A stretch of DNA of 64,000 nt, from positions 26,078,501 through 26,142,500 of the forward strand of contig CM065397.1 in the NCBI GenBank assembly GCA_033060915.1, read 5' to 3'. This DNA comes from Euryodendron excelsum. Lineage: Eukaryota > Streptophyta > Magnoliopsida > Ericales > Pentaphylacaceae. Shown in pieces: positions 47,508 to 60,043 of this stretch. Positions within the stretch are counted from its first letter, which is position 1. Every line of letters starts with the position of its first letter. The notes below the pieces were generated by a model. It saw only the letters and a list, made by a program, of their open reading frames with translations, ran no database searches and had not been told where the DNA came from. The position numbers were made by a program, and so were the translations under genes.

Positions 47508-48493
47508 CCGCAATTTTTTTCATTTCTAGGGCCTCTACTCGCTTAGTCAATGTGGCTATCTTTGAATTATCCTCATCTAAGTGCCTTAATGGATATATGG
47601 TGCCTGTCCTTAAATTATTTCTAATCTCGGTATTTTTAGTCCCTGTGGTGTCCCAATCTCTCGCATTATTAGCTAGAAAGTCAAAGAAGTCATAAGCTTC
47701 TTCTGGAGATTTATCATAGAAAGAACAGTTGCATATTGTCTTGACAAACCTTTTGAGTTCGGGAGTCAAGGCGAAAAAGAAAGTACTAACCAACCAACAT
47801 GGGTCTTGTCCATGACGCGGACACGAATTCAAAAGTTCTTTATATCTCTCCCAGCTATGGTAAAATGTTTTATTTTCAAAGGGAGTGAACTGTGAAATTT
47901 GGCAACGAATCACCTCTATGTAATGCTCAGGAAAGAACTTTTTTAGAAACTCGGCCTGAAGGACATCCCATGATGGAATAGACCTCGGCCTTAAAGAATT
48001 TAACCAAATTTTAGCTTTATCCTTTAACGAGAATGGAAACAATTTGAGACGGATGGTCTCGACAGAGCAAGTATTATCAAAACACATATTACAGACCTCT
48101 TCAAACGCTTTAAGATGGGTATATGGATTTTCATAATCCATCCCATGAAAATGTGATTAATTGCATGATACCTGACTTAAAATGGAATGCATTTTGGTCA
48201 GGAGGTAATACAATGCAAGAGTTTGGAGTCTGTCTTTGTGGATTTAGATAATCCCTCATAGTTCTCTGTGGTGGTGCAGGTAGTTGGGGTCGTGGGGGTT
48301 GCATGTTATTACCCCCATCTATATTCCCATCACCCCCTAGTAAATGGGCCATGCCAAAGTCTATAGGTATTGGTGTAGTATCGGGAAGAGCTCTAGATCT
48401 AGTGGCGTAAACAGGTGGGGTTGCTCTCAAAAGTCTACCTGAACTATCCCTCTGCCAAACTGACATGCAATGCAATGCACATAAATGCACCAA
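47508..48493 (-). pseudogene. gag: Gag N-terminal and core part of element D
   Basis: The N-terminal part (48131-48493) contains RTMRDYLNPQRQTPNSCIV, as in element C. After a frameshift near 48135 the retrotransposon gag core follows: ENPYTHLKAFEEVCNMC, LFPFSLKDKAKIWLNSL, FLKKFFPEHY and CPRHGQDPCWLV, then a helical segment KIATLTKRVEALEMKK. It is cut at 47507 by insertion of the solo LTR and resumes with the zinc knuckle at 42670. The start codon is uncertain; ATG at 48493 is the most upstream. Confidence 0.85.
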
Positions 48494-48863
48494 TCTACCA
48501 CAACAGTGAAATAGAGATGAACAATATTTAATTTAAATTTTCAACCGAACTAGCAATCTCCACATAAAATATCCACCAATTAGCAATTAAACCCTAAACC
48601 TCCACTAAACAAATATATATAATTTATCTAAAAGAAACTAGTAAAATAAAGAAAAGAAAATCTAATATGCTCACAGATAGTAGGGATGGAACAAGGTTAC
48701 CCAATTGAGCGATTGAATTTCCTCGTGTTGTAGTTTGATGGTGAAGCTGTTTCTGCAGGAATCAATTCATCTCGAGTTCGTTTGCTTTGTTTTTGTTCTT
48801 GAATATTTTTATTTTTGCCCCGTTTGTTTTTTTTTCTTACCTTAGCTTATTTGCTTTGTAATC
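48494..48863. other. Leader of element D
   Basis: 370 bp between the primer site and gag, AT-rich, no frame. It is the expected untranslated leader. Confidence 0.6.
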
Positions 48864-48881
48864 TCCCCGGCAACGGCGCCA
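48864..48881 (-). other. Primer binding site of element D (tRNA-Asp)
   Basis: Minus strand TGGCGCCGTTGCCGGGGA is complementary over 18 bases to the 3' end of plant tRNA-Asp with CCA. It starts five bases after the LTR end. Confidence 0.9.
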
Positions 48882-48886
48882 CAAAC

Positions 48887-50328
48887 TGATCGCTCCTAAA
48901 TAGTGCAATTTATATCCGCCAATGTTCGGTTGCGATGCAGTAATAATATCTCAGTAAGTCCGAGGTCAATCGATAGGGAACACAAGAAATAAACTTTGTG
49001 AATAGGGTCTGCAATCAGGACAAAATTATAATGAACTCAAAATCAATTAAACTTGCAGAAAAACTTCCAAAGAGAAAATAAAAATCAATTGTTTGAGATG
49101 ATTGATCTAAATTATCAGACAATAAAATTAAACTAATTTTAAGGAATTTGTTCAAATATGATAAAAAGTCTTGGCAGGGTTTGATTCAGTAATAGGCCTT
49201 CAAGTAGATTTCCAAATAGTTTTGATTAACGAACTTCAAGATTCGATTACTCTTTTGGAGTTGATATTCAGTTATTTGCTAGTGTTCATACCAGGGTCCC
49301 ATTCATACTTGTCCCAGTTTATAAACCTATCTACAAAGTATGTTTGAAGCTTAATCAAGAACAGTAGATTCCTAAAGTACTCTTAATAGGAATATATATT
49401 CAGTTATAATCAATATCCTTATTAGAAATTATAGGTATACGTATCCCTGTTTACAAATCAGTCTATACATACATAGCTAGATATGATCAAGAATACTGTT
49501 TTCAAAGATATTTATGGGCAAGAAAATGAATCTTGATCCGAGTTCTTAAAATCTTGGAAAGTGAATACTATCCTGAATCTCTACCTATAGCCTGGTTACT
49601 TTCTCAACCCATACCAAGAACAGATTTAGCTACCGAAAAGTATGATAAAGATTGCAAGAATGGAAATAATAACTGAGGAAATAAAATGTTGTATTAAAGA
49701 AATATAATATAACATTCACAATAAAAACAAGAAATAAAACTAAAGATAAAAACTAAATATTAAAGATGCTCCCTTGAAAGATGAAAAGATTCGTAGCCTC
49801 TAAAGGATTGGATGATTCCTCCTTCCAAACCCTAGAAAAACCCTAGAAATCTTCTTCTCCTTCAGAACATAGAACTCCTAAACCTATTTTATTACTTACT
49901 AATCTATCTCTAACTAAAAAGTGAATAAATCAATATATCCCGTCGTCTGTCATACGGACGACTTCTACAGAGTGCTTAGATGGGCTGGGTCACTCACAAA
50001 AGTTGTAGGTCTCGAACAGTTATATGAAATCGACATATTATGGGTCTGATTATCTTTCCTGGTTCGCGAGATATGGGCCTCCAAAGTTCCAACTCTGCAT
50101 GGTTCAACAGCTTGTACCACATCTTCGGCAGCTTGTACCTTGACAGCAACCTCTTGAAACCTATGATCAAATTGCGTTCGAAATCACCCTATTTAAGCTC
50201 AAAACCTACATAAAACATTATAAACTCAATTTACATCAAAACATAACTAAAAAGACATATATACTCATAAACTAACACTAACAAAGTACTAACTAAGGCA
50301 TTATAATTGCACTTTTGAAGAACAATCA
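48887..50328 (-). repeat. 5' LTR of element D (1442 bp)
   Basis: TGATCGCTCC to GAACAATCA, followed by the duplication GCATT at 50329-50333. In sense it begins TGATTGTTCTTC. It matches the E LTR (53610-55043) over its whole length. Confidence 0.9.
49922..49962 (-). promoter_or_regulatory. Promoter candidate in the D 5' LTR
   Basis: Minus strand GTCGTCCGTATGACAGACGAC (49942-49962) is an inverted repeat with GTCGTC/GACGAC arms, followed within a few bases by GGGATATATTGATTTATTC, a TATA-like stretch. The E LTR keeps the same pair. Confidence 0.45.
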
Positions 50329-50333
50329 GCATT

Positions 50334-51684
50334 ATCTTCGTATAATATTGTCGAGGTATCTTTGATTGTAGATAATTCACAACTTTCTTAAATATGTTGA
50401 ATCATAGATCTCAGCTAGATGCATTCTTGTCTTGGTTTATGAATTACAATTATCTTAGAATGATTTAAAGAGGTTGCAGTTAATGTATGCTTCACAGATC
50501 ACCATGATATCGCAGTGTTGTCATAAGTAAACACATACCCAGTTTGAGATTGAGTTTTATGTGGATCAGAAAGATGACCAGCGTCTGCATAGTCAATTAA
50601 TTTATATTGTAACTCTTTTGAATATAATAAAACCATATTAGTTATCCCTTGTAAATAGCACAATATATGCTTAATTCCTTTTCAATATCTTTGCATTGGT
50701 ACAGAACTATATCTTAACAATAAGTTGACAGAGAAGGCTATATCAGATCTTGTACAATTTGCAAGATACATAAAAGCACCAATTGCACTAAGATATGGTA
50801 CTTCAATACCAAGAAGTCTTTCACTATCTTCTGGATGACGAAAAGAATTTTTTTGTACATCTAGTGATCGGACAACCATCAGAGAACTTAATGGATGAGC
50901 TTTGTCTATGTAAAATTTCTTTAAAACCTTTTCAGCATATGCCCATTGATGGACAATGATTCTATTTGACAAGTGCTCAATCTGTAGTTTAAAACAAAAT
51001 TTTAATCTCCCAAGATCTTTCATTTCAAATTCATCTTTCAAATAATTAACAATTTTAGTAATCTCTTCAGGAGTTTCGACAATATTCAAATCATCAACAT
51101 AGACTGCAATGACAACAAATTTGAATTTTGATTTCTTAATAAATATATATGGACAAATTACATCGTTCACATATCCTTTTTTTTAAGAAATATTCACTTA
51201 AACAGTTGTACCACATACGACTGGATTATTTTAACCCATATAAAGATCGATGAAGCTTGATAGAATATAAGCTATGGAGTTTTGAGATGTATGCTTCAGG
51301 CATTTTAAACTCTTATGGTATTTTAATATATATGCCATTTTCTAACTCTCCATATAAGTAAGTTATAACTATGCCTATTAGATACATATCTAAGCTTTCA
51401 AAGATTGTTAGGCTGATCAAGAATCTGAATGTAATTGCATCTATTGTAGGAGAGGAAGTCACATCATAATCAATACCTCATCTCTGCAAGAAATATTATG
51501 CTACGAGTCGGGATTTATATCGTACTATTTCATTTTTCTCATTTTGTTTTCTTACGAATACTCATTTATATCCAACTAATTTTATATCTTCAGGCGTTTA
51601 GACTACGTATCCAAATACTTTTTGTTGTGCTAATGAGTTTAATTCTGCTTTTATAGCATCTTTCTATTTTGGCTAATCATTTTT
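50334..51684 (-). pseudogene. pol: Copia reverse transcriptase and RNase H of element F
   Basis: The frame at 50682-51170 contains FVVIAVYVDDLNIVET with the Ty1/copia YVDD active site, then DEFEMKDLGRLKFC, a IIVHQWAYAEKVLKKF segment and YLSAIGAFMYLANCTRSDIA, the usual end of copia reverse transcriptase. RNase H follows leftwards in broken frames up to the duplicated GCATT at 50329-50333 and continues at 32461. The reverse transcriptase N-terminus (51171-51684) is interrupted by stops. Confidence 0.85.
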
Positions 51685-53069
51685 TTATCGACATTCATCA
51701 ATTGTTTGTGATTCAGTTTCTTCATTAATTCTGGTAATATCAAGAGCCACTTTAAATAAAAATATATTGTCGACAACCATCTTATTTCTATTCCAGCTTT
51801 CTTCTATATTTATATAATTTATTGAGATCTCATTATTTTCAGGTGCCATTTCATTTGTATGAGATATCTCTTTAGGAGGTTCATCTTCTAAAAATTCTTT
51901 TTCAGGAATCTCTTCTTTAGGAACTTTAGCTATTATATTCTTTTTAGGAGCACCAGCTTGCTTATACATTTTTCCTTGTGTCTTTTTTTTTTCTCTAGAA
52001 ATAGTGTCTTTTGCACCAGCAGGCCTCTCACGCTTCAAGTTCGTTTTAGATTCATTTGCTGCTATACTAATATATTGTCCTATAGGGACATCAATACGTG
52101 CTAGTGCACCTTCTTTGTGTTGGTGAATGTATCAAGCAATTAATTTGCAATTGTCTGTAAATGAATGATTCTGTGAATTTCTAATCTATATTGATTCATT
52201 TAAGAATCTATATGAGACAACGTTGAGATGTTCTAGCTAATCTCTCGTTGTTTTTCTAATTGCATCTTTTCTTTTCCTAATAATGGAAAGACTGACTCAT
52301 CAAAATGACAATCCTCAAAGCGTGCCTTGAAAACATCTTTTGTTAAGGGTTTTAGATATCTAACAATAGATGGAGAATTAAAATCAACATAAATTTCGAG
52401 TCAACGTTGGGGACTCATTTTAGTATGCCGTGGGGGTGAAATTGGAACATATACAATACAACCAAAAACTCGTATGTCTGAAATATTTGGCTGTTGACCA
52501 ATGACAAGTTGTAATGGTGAGTATTGATGATAAAAGGTGGTTGGACATGAACTAATGATGCAGCATGTAATATGGCATATTCCCAATCAAAAATAGGTAA
52601 TTTTGTTTTCATAAGTAAAGGTCGACCAATTAACTGAAATCGTTTTATAAAAGATTCTGTAAAACCATTTTGTGTATTTGTGTGAGCAATTAGGTATTCA
52701 ACATCAATTCCTAGTAACATGCAATAATCATCAAAGGTTTGAGATATTCTCCAGTATTATCTAATCGTATTGATTTAATCAAGTAATTTGGAAACTGTTC
52801 CCGTAGTTGAATAGTTTGAGTAACAAATCTAGCAAAAGCAATATTATTGGTAAAAGTAAACAAACATATGACCACTTTATGGATGCATCTATTAAAATTA
52901 TGAAATAACAAAATGGTCCACATAGAGGATATATTGGTCCACAAATATCCCTTTGAATTTTTTGTAAAAATGATGGGGATTCAACAACTATTTTGAAGGA
53001 GTTGGTTTTGATAATTAATTTTTCTTGTGAACATGCAGCATATGTATAATTATTGGACAAAAGAATTTT
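51685..53069 (-). pseudogene. pol: Copia integrase and downstream linker of element F
   Basis: Core motifs in several frames: QRDICGPIYPLCGPFCYF and ILIDASIKWSYVCLL (first Asp) near 52880-52960, IKSIRLDNTGEYLKP (second Asp), and TNTQNGFTESFIKRFQLI (catalytic Glu) near 52650. The Lys/Glu-rich frame at 51685-52038 (KRERPAGAKD, KMYKQAGAPKK) is the usual linker between integrase and reverse transcriptase. Multiple frameshifts. Confidence 0.85.
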
Positions 53070-53609
53070 CTAGTCCTTTAGCGAATGTCTATGTGAGTTC
53101 TCAATAATTCGACGTATCATTATTGATCCTAGATGACCCAAACGATTATGCCACAACATAAAAATTTTTCGATCAAAACACTTTTGGTGCATTACTATAG
53201 GTGATTCCTCAATTTTTATAGTAGTATAATATAATTCAGAAGACAATGCATTAAGTTTCTCTGATATGTACTTCTTTCTTGAAAGATAAGAAATAATATA
53301 GAACTGTTCTACATTATCTTCATTTGTCATCTCAATATGATATTCATTACGATGTATATCTTTAAAACTGATTAGATTTTTTGTAGATTTAGTAGAGTAT
53401 AATACATCATCAATACATAGCTTTATTTCTCTTGACAATATTATGTTGGCCTTTTTGGAGGCTTCAATCAATTTTGCTATGCCGGATATTGTATTGAAAC
53501 TAGTTTCAAGTAATATCAAGTGTGAGAAATATTTTTTCTTTTCAAGTAATATCAAGTGTGAGAAATATTTTTTCTCTCGAAAAATTGTGTATGTTATTCT
53601 AGTGTCTAC
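53070..53609 (-). pseudogene. pol: Copia pre-integrase and protease-end region of element F
   Basis: MLWHNRLGHLGSIMIRRII is the GAG-pre-integrase zinc-binding segment of copia polyproteins. Upstream, IDDVLYSTKSTKNLISFKDI is the phrase that normally follows the protease. The frame runs into the LTR of element E at 53610, so the rest of protease and gag is beyond E. A 36-bp in-frame duplication lies at 53505-53576. Confidence 0.85.
53505..53576. repeat. 36-bp tandem duplication in copia pol
   Basis: Two copies starting TTCAAGTAATATCAAG at 53505 and 53541, differing at the last base. It adds 12 codons without breaking the frame (YFSHLILLE twice). Confidence 0.9.
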
Positions 53610-55043
53610 TGATCGCTCCTGAATAGTGCAATTTATATCCGCTAGTGTGCAGTTGCGATGTAGTAATAATAGCTCAGTAAGACCGAGGTGGATCCACAGA
53701 GAACACAAGAAATAAACTTAATCTGGCAAGGTTTACAATCATAACAAATTAATAACGAACTCAGAGTCAATTAAAATCACAGGAAAGCTTCCAAAAAGAA
53801 AATAAAAATCAATTGTTAGAGATGATTGATCTAAATTACCCGACAATAAAATTAAACTAATTTTTAGAGATGTATTCAAATATTATAAAAAGGTCTTGGC
53901 AGGGTTTGATCCAGTAATAGGCATACAAGAAGTTCCCAAGATAGTTTTGATTAAAGAAACTCAATATTTGATTACCCTTTTGGAGTTGATATTCAGTTAT
54001 TTACTAGTGTTCATACCAGGGTCTCACTCATATCTGTCCTAGTTTATAAACCTGTCTACAAAGTATGTTTGAAGCTTAATCAAGAACAGTAAATTTCTAA
54101 AGTACTCTTAATAGGAATATATATACAATTGTAATCAATATCCTTATCAGAAATTCTAAATATATGTATCCCTGTTTACAAATTAGTCTATACATATATG
54201 CTAAATATGATCAAGAATATTATTTTCGAAGATATTCATGGGCAAGAAAATAAATCTTGATCCAAGATCTTGAAACCTTGGAAAAGAAATAACTATCTTG
54301 AATCTTTACCTGTAACCTAGTTACTATCTCAACCCATACCAAGAATGGATTTAGCTACTGAAAAACATGATAAATATTGCAAGAATAGAAATAATAATTA
54401 AATAAATAAAATGCTGCATTAAAGAAATATAATCTAAAATTCACAATAAAAACAAGAAAGAAAACTAAAGATTAAAGATGCTCCCTTAAAAGATGAAGAG
54501 ATTCGTAGCCTCCAAAGGATTTTTGATGATTCTTCCTTTCAAACCCTAGAAAAACCCTAGAATTCTTCTCCTCCTTCAGAATACAGAACTCCTAAACCTA
54601 TTCTACTATCTACTAATCTATATCTAACTAAAAAGTGAATTAATATATATATCCCGTTGTCAGTCGTACGGACGACTTCTATTGAGTGCTCAGATGGGCT
54701 GGGTCACTTCACAAAAGTTGTAGGTCTCGAAAAGTTATATAAAATTGACATATTATAGGCCTAAATAGCCTTTCTGGTTCGCAAGATATGGGCTTCCAAA
54801 GTTCCAGCTTTACGTGCTTCAGCAGTTTGCACTACAGCTTCAGCAGCTTGTACCTTAATAGCAACCTCTTGAAATATATGATTAAATTGTATTCAAAATC
54901 ATTCTATTTAAGCTCAAAACCGACGTAAAGCATTATAAACTCAATTAATATTCAAACATAATCAAAAAGACATAAATAATCATAAACTCATACTAACAAA
55001 GTACTAATTAAAGCCTTATAATTGCACTTTTAAAGCACAATCA
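53610..55043 (-). repeat. 3' LTR of element E (1434 bp)
   Basis: TGATCGCTCC to GCACAATCA, nearly full length and collinear with the D 5' LTR. Followed by the polypurine tract. Confidence 0.9.
54642..54676 (-). promoter_or_regulatory. Promoter candidate in the E LTR
   Basis: Minus strand GTCGTCCGTACGAC (54663-54676, near-palindrome) followed by GGGATATATATATTAATTC. It matches the arrangement at 49922-49962 and has a stronger TATA-like run. Confidence 0.45.
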
Positions 55044-56868
55044 CACCCCCCAACTAAATTTTTGCTAGTCCCTAGCAAAATACTAAAAACCAAAAACATA
55101 ATCTTCACTTTCGTAGAAGTCACGAATGCATTTAGCCTATGCATCAAGTCTTTAAACCCCTAAGTTACCCCTAGTGGACGAGTGATGTCTCATGAGGGCT
55201 TACAGTGATGATACCCACAAACATATGTTCATTTCAAATAATCAATGATAGAGAAAACAATTAAGGCATATGAGAACTCACTTAAGATAATTCTCAACTC
55301 AACTTCCAATATAAGTCATGCAAGGCTAAGACATGAAAGTTACAAGAAAGATGCGCATTATAATGCACGAACAATGCAATATAACCCAAGTGTATCAAAA
55401 CCATGCACAAACATCTTTCACTCTTTGATTCAAATGCTCACAAGACGTACACTCACAAAAATATGAATACATGGGTCTCTCAATGGAAAGCTCGTCATAA
55501 GAGTAATTGTGTAAATCATGCAATAAGAGCAATCCAATAACAAAAACCTCCAAAACGTAAGTGTATAGGATTTGACATAGTCTCATGAAAGAATATTCAC
55601 AGTCAAAGTAATAATCAAGAAATTGACAAAGATACTTATACTCAAAAGAATTTTTAACTCATGGATACTTCAGATCAACTACAACCCTCTGTATAAAGAA
55701 GAAAAATGTATAGAGAGAGAAAGAATAAACTACTCAAAGCATTTATGCTCAAGGCATCCAATGATCACTAAAACCATGCTTTCAACTCCCAATTCATATG
55801 ATAATGCTTCTCAGTTTTTTCATTTATTTTTTTCATATTTTTTTCCTTTTTTTCATGATTTTTCATATCTCCTTTCTTCCTTTTTTTTCTTTTTTTTTTC
55901 ATCGCATTACAAATACATCATCCCCTTTCTTTCAAGCTCTTCACTAGCCCCACAATCACATCTCTTTGATAGGAAACATTTCAACAATGATTTGGCTATG
56001 TCAAGGATGATATAAAAGGTTCAAGAAAAAAAATCTAGAAATTATGGATCCAAGAAGAATATAATGACCTTAAAACATATCCGAAGTATATTAAGTTTGA
56101 AATTCAAGAGAGTATAAGTGTCAATAACCGCAATCACCACATAACTTATGAATCAACATCAAGTATAAGAAAGCTATTGAAAGACTAGAAAATGAAAGAA
56201 ATATCCTCAAGTAATTGTAAATCCACTCCGAAAAGAAGATAAATTGGCTATAAAGCTCATAAGGTACAATCTCCACTATTTAAGGATGAAAAATGCACAA
56301 AATTATCACCACAAGAAGTCATATAACGAGACAATGCATCATAATGTAGTCTCTCTCATGTACTGCTTTCATGGAAAAAACTTGCAATTCATCATAGTAA
56401 GAAGTTAATTCGACAATTAAGCTCAAGTTTAGTCTAATGAATGCCTCCAATCATTCTTAATTCAAAGATTGTATTGATATGAACATAAATATGGTTCTTC
56501 CAAAAAAAACTTATTTTCAACACTCCTAACATAAATAATACTAGGCAATAAAAACATAAATGGAAGTGTTGAAGTTACCGACCATGATTGATGAGCCATA
56601 TGTTACTCAACTCTTACCAACTCAGTTCCGGTCTCCAAAGGCGAATCAATGTGAACACACCTGTAACTGGTTAGCAAGGCATAACAAAGTTTTTTTTTTC
56701 TTTCTTTGTTTTTCTTTTTTTTTTTCTTCTTCTTTTTTTTAAAGAAATAGAATACTCAAAGAAAATAGAAATAAAGCAAAAGAAGAAAAGAAAAAAAACA
56801 AAATATCCTCAAAGAAAATAAAATACTACTAACTATACAACTACTAAATCAAGTTTTCCCCAAGAACT
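55044..56868. other. Polypurine tract and 3' non-coding region of element E
   Basis: The minus-strand tract GTTGGGGGGTG at 55044-55053 abuts the LTR. The rest mirrors 32936-34783 of D and has no supported gene; T-rich runs at 55810-55900 and 56690-56745. Confidence 0.65.
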
Positions 56869-57834
56869 CTAAGACAAACTGGTAGGACCATGCTCCGGAG
56901 CCATCGAAGTCAAGGCCATCGAAGTGTGACTCTTTAGCGAATCCACCTCCGCCTTCAACTCAGAAATTTGCCTTTGCAGGGATTCAACAGTTGCGAATGG
57001 AGTGGACATGGCAGGCTGTTACTGTCGTGGAACCAAGGTGGGTAGGTCACTCTGTTGAAGCGCTCGAGTACTCAAAGCATCCAAACCAGATAATGGATGA
57101 CCCGAATGTGCAATGGTGTCTGAAGGCAATGTAGGCACTCTAACCTGCTCCAAATGTTGGGTAATGAACAACCCATAGGGTAACCCGCCAGATGAATAGC
57201 GTGCTTCCCTTATAATAGTCAGCATCATAGTAGGCAGATCAATCGTATACCCTTTACCGATAATGTACAGCCAAAAACACCTATAGTGATCTACTATAAC
57301 ATCCGAATCCACTTCAGGGAGAATATTTGAGAAAAGAATCAAATTCAACAGCCTGTACACCCTTTTTAAAGACGACACGGATATGATGGAATGATGACCC
57401 ACTGATGGTATTTTCTGTAATTCTGCGCAAAGCACATCAAGAGGAGGTGGATTTCCTTCAAATAGCTTAAAATTCGGCCTCGGAATCCGTGGCAAAGTTA
57501 AAAGTTCACATATATCATTCGCCGCAATAGTGATCTCGTGTCCCCTTACTTTGGATTGAATGGAGAGCTCGGGTGTCTTAGATACTCTCGAATAGGCAAA
57601 AAATTCTCGCACCATGTCAACGTTCACAGGGCCTTCTTTCCTTAACATCCGAAGCCAACCCCTCTGTATGAATATAGATTTCAAAAACCTATTAGAAAAA
57701 TTTGAGAGTTGCACTCAGCGTTCAATCAATACTTGATGTCCCTAAAATGAGTTCAGGTACATATCCCTCTCCCGAGATTTAGCGAACTGTTTGATTCCCT
57801 GTTATGATTTGTTCTTACTCCTTTTGAGTGACAT
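56869..57834 (-). pseudogene. ORF-b of element E
   Basis: Start ATG at 57834 as in D, end TAG at 56869. Core: FIQRGWLRMLRKEGPVNVDM, VREFFAYSRVSKTPEL, VRGHEITIAANDICELLTLP and HYRCFWLYIIGKGYTIDLP. The coiled-coil tail LQRQISELKAEVDSLKS is preserved. Stops near 57796, 57742 and 57716 and at 57019 (where D has Gln) break it. The D and E copies carry different inactivating changes, so the two together show the original layout of the gene. Confidence 0.7.
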
Positions 57835-58153
57835 GGTTGTCGAGATTGCTTTATTTGTCCTGTTCTTAAGAAAACTTATAATAATGAATAAAAAAAATAC
57901 AGTAAATAAAAGGAATGACATAATATAAATTAACATAAACAGTACTCCATTAACATAAATAAGAAAAAAAATAAACACAAACAGTTCTAACTAAAATTGA
58001 GTTTTAGACCGCCACAACATGACGCACAATCTAAACTCATAAACACAAACATAATATCCAAACATAAGAAAGAAAAAAAAAACATAAGAGTTTTAGATCA
58101 ATTATACAATAATCCTGAATGCACATGATTTAAACTCAAGCAAACACTATCCA

Positions 58154-59309
58154 CTACATATCAGTGGATGGATCCCACACCGAACGGGATATCTCTCTCT
58201 GTAGCTCCTTAATAGCCTGGCTATGCCACTTCTACTCCTTGTCAATCCGATCAAATCGACCATAAACCTCCGTTTGAAAAGTCCCAAAGGTGTTGGCTTG
58301 AGCCTCCAAAAGCTGGGTGTGGTGTTGCTGCATTAGCGCCTGCAATTCCAACATCTCTACTACCTTATCCAACGAAGACTGCCCAGTACGGCCACTTCTC
58401 TCAGCCGATGGTCCTCCTTCCCCCTCTTCATCATCATCCTCGGTCCTCTTTTTCTTATGACTCCTATACTATGCTTCTGACTTGTGAATAGAAGTCATAT
58501 TGATGTTACCCATGGAAGATTTTCTTGAAAAAAATGAAGGTGGGTAGACTCCAGACTCAAGGATTAAGGAGGTAAGCATACACACAAATGGAATGTTGTC
58601 CTCTCGGGTGATATTGGTGGCATCATGATAGAGCTGGAAGAACATATACCTCGGCAAGTCTATGGTTTTTTGGGTTCCAATGGCCCACATTAGTTGGGCT
58701 CGGGCTAGGCTGACTTGGGCATAACGGGCCTGGGATAACAAACTATGGCATGAGAAAAGAAACAGTGGAAGGTACCTTAGTTTTAAAAACTTTTTTTCAC
58801 ATTGGGTCTTCCCCTCAACCCAGGACTGATCATCTTCTAGAATCTCTCGTCCCATCTCAGTGAGGCTCGGAGTCCCAACCTCATGGAAAAACTCGGCGTT
58901 AGGCTCACGCCTAAGCCCATAATGATAACAAATGGTGGCCAGGGTAATTACTATGTCTCTCCCTCTCACCCAAGTCACCAGTCTCTTTTGACCCTTAGTT
59001 TTGTCCACCACTCGGATATTAGTCATGAGTTCCGCACAAAGAGTTAAAATGTATTCCCCCCTATAGGCGGCTAGGTCATTCCAACCCTGCCTTTCAAATT
59101 CGGCTTCTAGAGTAAACTCACCCCCAAAGTTCCATAGTTTTATGTTTCACTCTACGGCTGCGGCTTTGCCTGCCCACGTTTTCCTAAAGTCCAAAAAGGC
59201 TTGACGACTGATAAAAATTTCAGAGTCATAGTTTGAAGAATAATCGGGTTCAAAGGGTTCTATGGCCAAAGACTTTTTAGAAGATTTTTTACTCCCTTTC
59301 GGTGCCATC
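58154..59309 (-). pseudogene. ORF-a of element E
   Basis: Start ATG at 59309 (MAPKG...), end TAG at 58154. The frame 58469-59026 carries RLVTWVRGRDIVITLATIC, KKFLKLRYLPLFLFSCHSLL and LARAQLMWAIGTQKTIDLP without a stop, so it is better preserved here than in D. KKKRTEDDDEEGEGG repeats the basic-acidic patch. The C-terminal helical part aligns with D, with stops at about 58466 and 58233. Confidence 0.7.
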
Positions 59310-59590
59310 AAACAACTTCACAAAATAAATCGCAACAAACACCACCACAAAATCACAATTATAGCGCAAATCACAATCCTAACTAAGCATAAATATGAAG
59401 GGAGACAATTCGAAAAGGAATAGGAGAGGTTGCGTAGTTACCTTGGAAGATGAAAAGACGGGAAGTTGAAGGGTCACGACTCTTCAAACTGGCAGGACTT
59501 CGTCGCCTCGTCTGGACACTCTCTCTCTCTCTCTCTAAAATAAGAATTCTGTGGGTGTGCGAATGAGACAAAACAGAGAAAATTGGAGGT

Positions 59591-59956
59591 TTTATAAAAA
59601 TGCAGGGGCGTCCGGACGGCCCCAGGAGGGTGTCTAGACGGGGGTCCAAAACGATAACGTTCGACTTAAAATGGGGCATTCGGACAGGAAGCATTCGTCC
59701 AGACGATCCCTCAGGGGCATTCAGATGGGGTCAGGGCATCCGGACAGCCAGTGAGCTTGTCATAACCAACTTAAAAAATTTTCTAAGGCACGAAGGGCGT
59801 TCGGACGGCCAGTAGCCTTGCAACTCGAACTCAAAAAATTTTTCTAAGTGTTGGGAGGCGTCTGAATGGCTAGTGGTGTTGCACAAACCTGTTCAAAAAA
59901 TTTTCTAAGGCACAAAAGGCGTCTGGACGGGCCCTGAGGGGTGTCCGGACGGCCAG
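59591..59956 (-). promoter_or_regulatory. Internal promoter candidate: TATA box plus palindrome array (E)
   Basis: TTTTTATAAA (59591-59600, minus strand) and GGCGTCCGGACGGCC-like palindromes from 59608 to 59956. Unit number and order differ from D (several units deleted or decayed, such as GCATTCGGACAGG), while the TATA box and its flank TGCATTTTTATAAAA are unchanged. Confidence 0.55.
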
Positions 59957-59965
59957 TATTTTAAA

Positions 59966-59986
59966 ATTATTATTATTATTATTATT
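59966..59986. repeat. (ATT)n microsatellite
   Basis: Seven ATT units next to the palindrome array of E. Confidence 0.9.
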
Positions 59987-60035
59987 TTGTATATTTTTTT
60001 TTCAAGTGTGCAATTCATCACAAGATTGATCTCTC

Positions 60036-60043
60036 GCCCCCAA
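60036..60043 (-). other. Second (internal) polypurine tract of element E, shortened
   Basis: Minus strand GTTGGGGGCG, the counterpart of 37918-37930 in D with fewer G. Confidence 0.35.

Larger units (their letters stand above)
32462..50328 (-). mobile_element. Element D: Athila-like retrotransposon with two extra genes
   Basis: Both ends are defined: 5-bp duplication GCATT at 32457-32461 and 50329-50333, and TGATCGCTCC...CAATCA LTRs. Minus-strand order: 5' LTR, primer site, gag, protease, reverse transcriptase, RNase H, integrase, a second polypurine tract, palindrome array with TATA box, ORF-a, ORF-b, polypurine tract, 3' LTR. A solo Tat LTR (42676-47502) splits gag. Without it the element is about 13.0 kb, and its 3' LTR has lost about 980 bp. 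Frameshifts and stops make it inactive. Confidence 0.9.
31481..53609 (-). mobile_element. Element F: Ty1/copia retrotransposon split by D
   Basis: Minus-strand order by the copia rule: protease/pre-integrase region (right), integrase, reverse transcriptase, RNase H, polypurine tract, 3' LTR (left). D (32462-50328) interrupts the RNase H coding region; the frame resumes on the far side of D next to the duplicated GCATT. Element E interrupts F again at 53610, and F's gag and 5' LTR must lie beyond the window. Integrase before reverse transcriptase is diagnostic of Ty1/copia. Confidence 0.85.
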
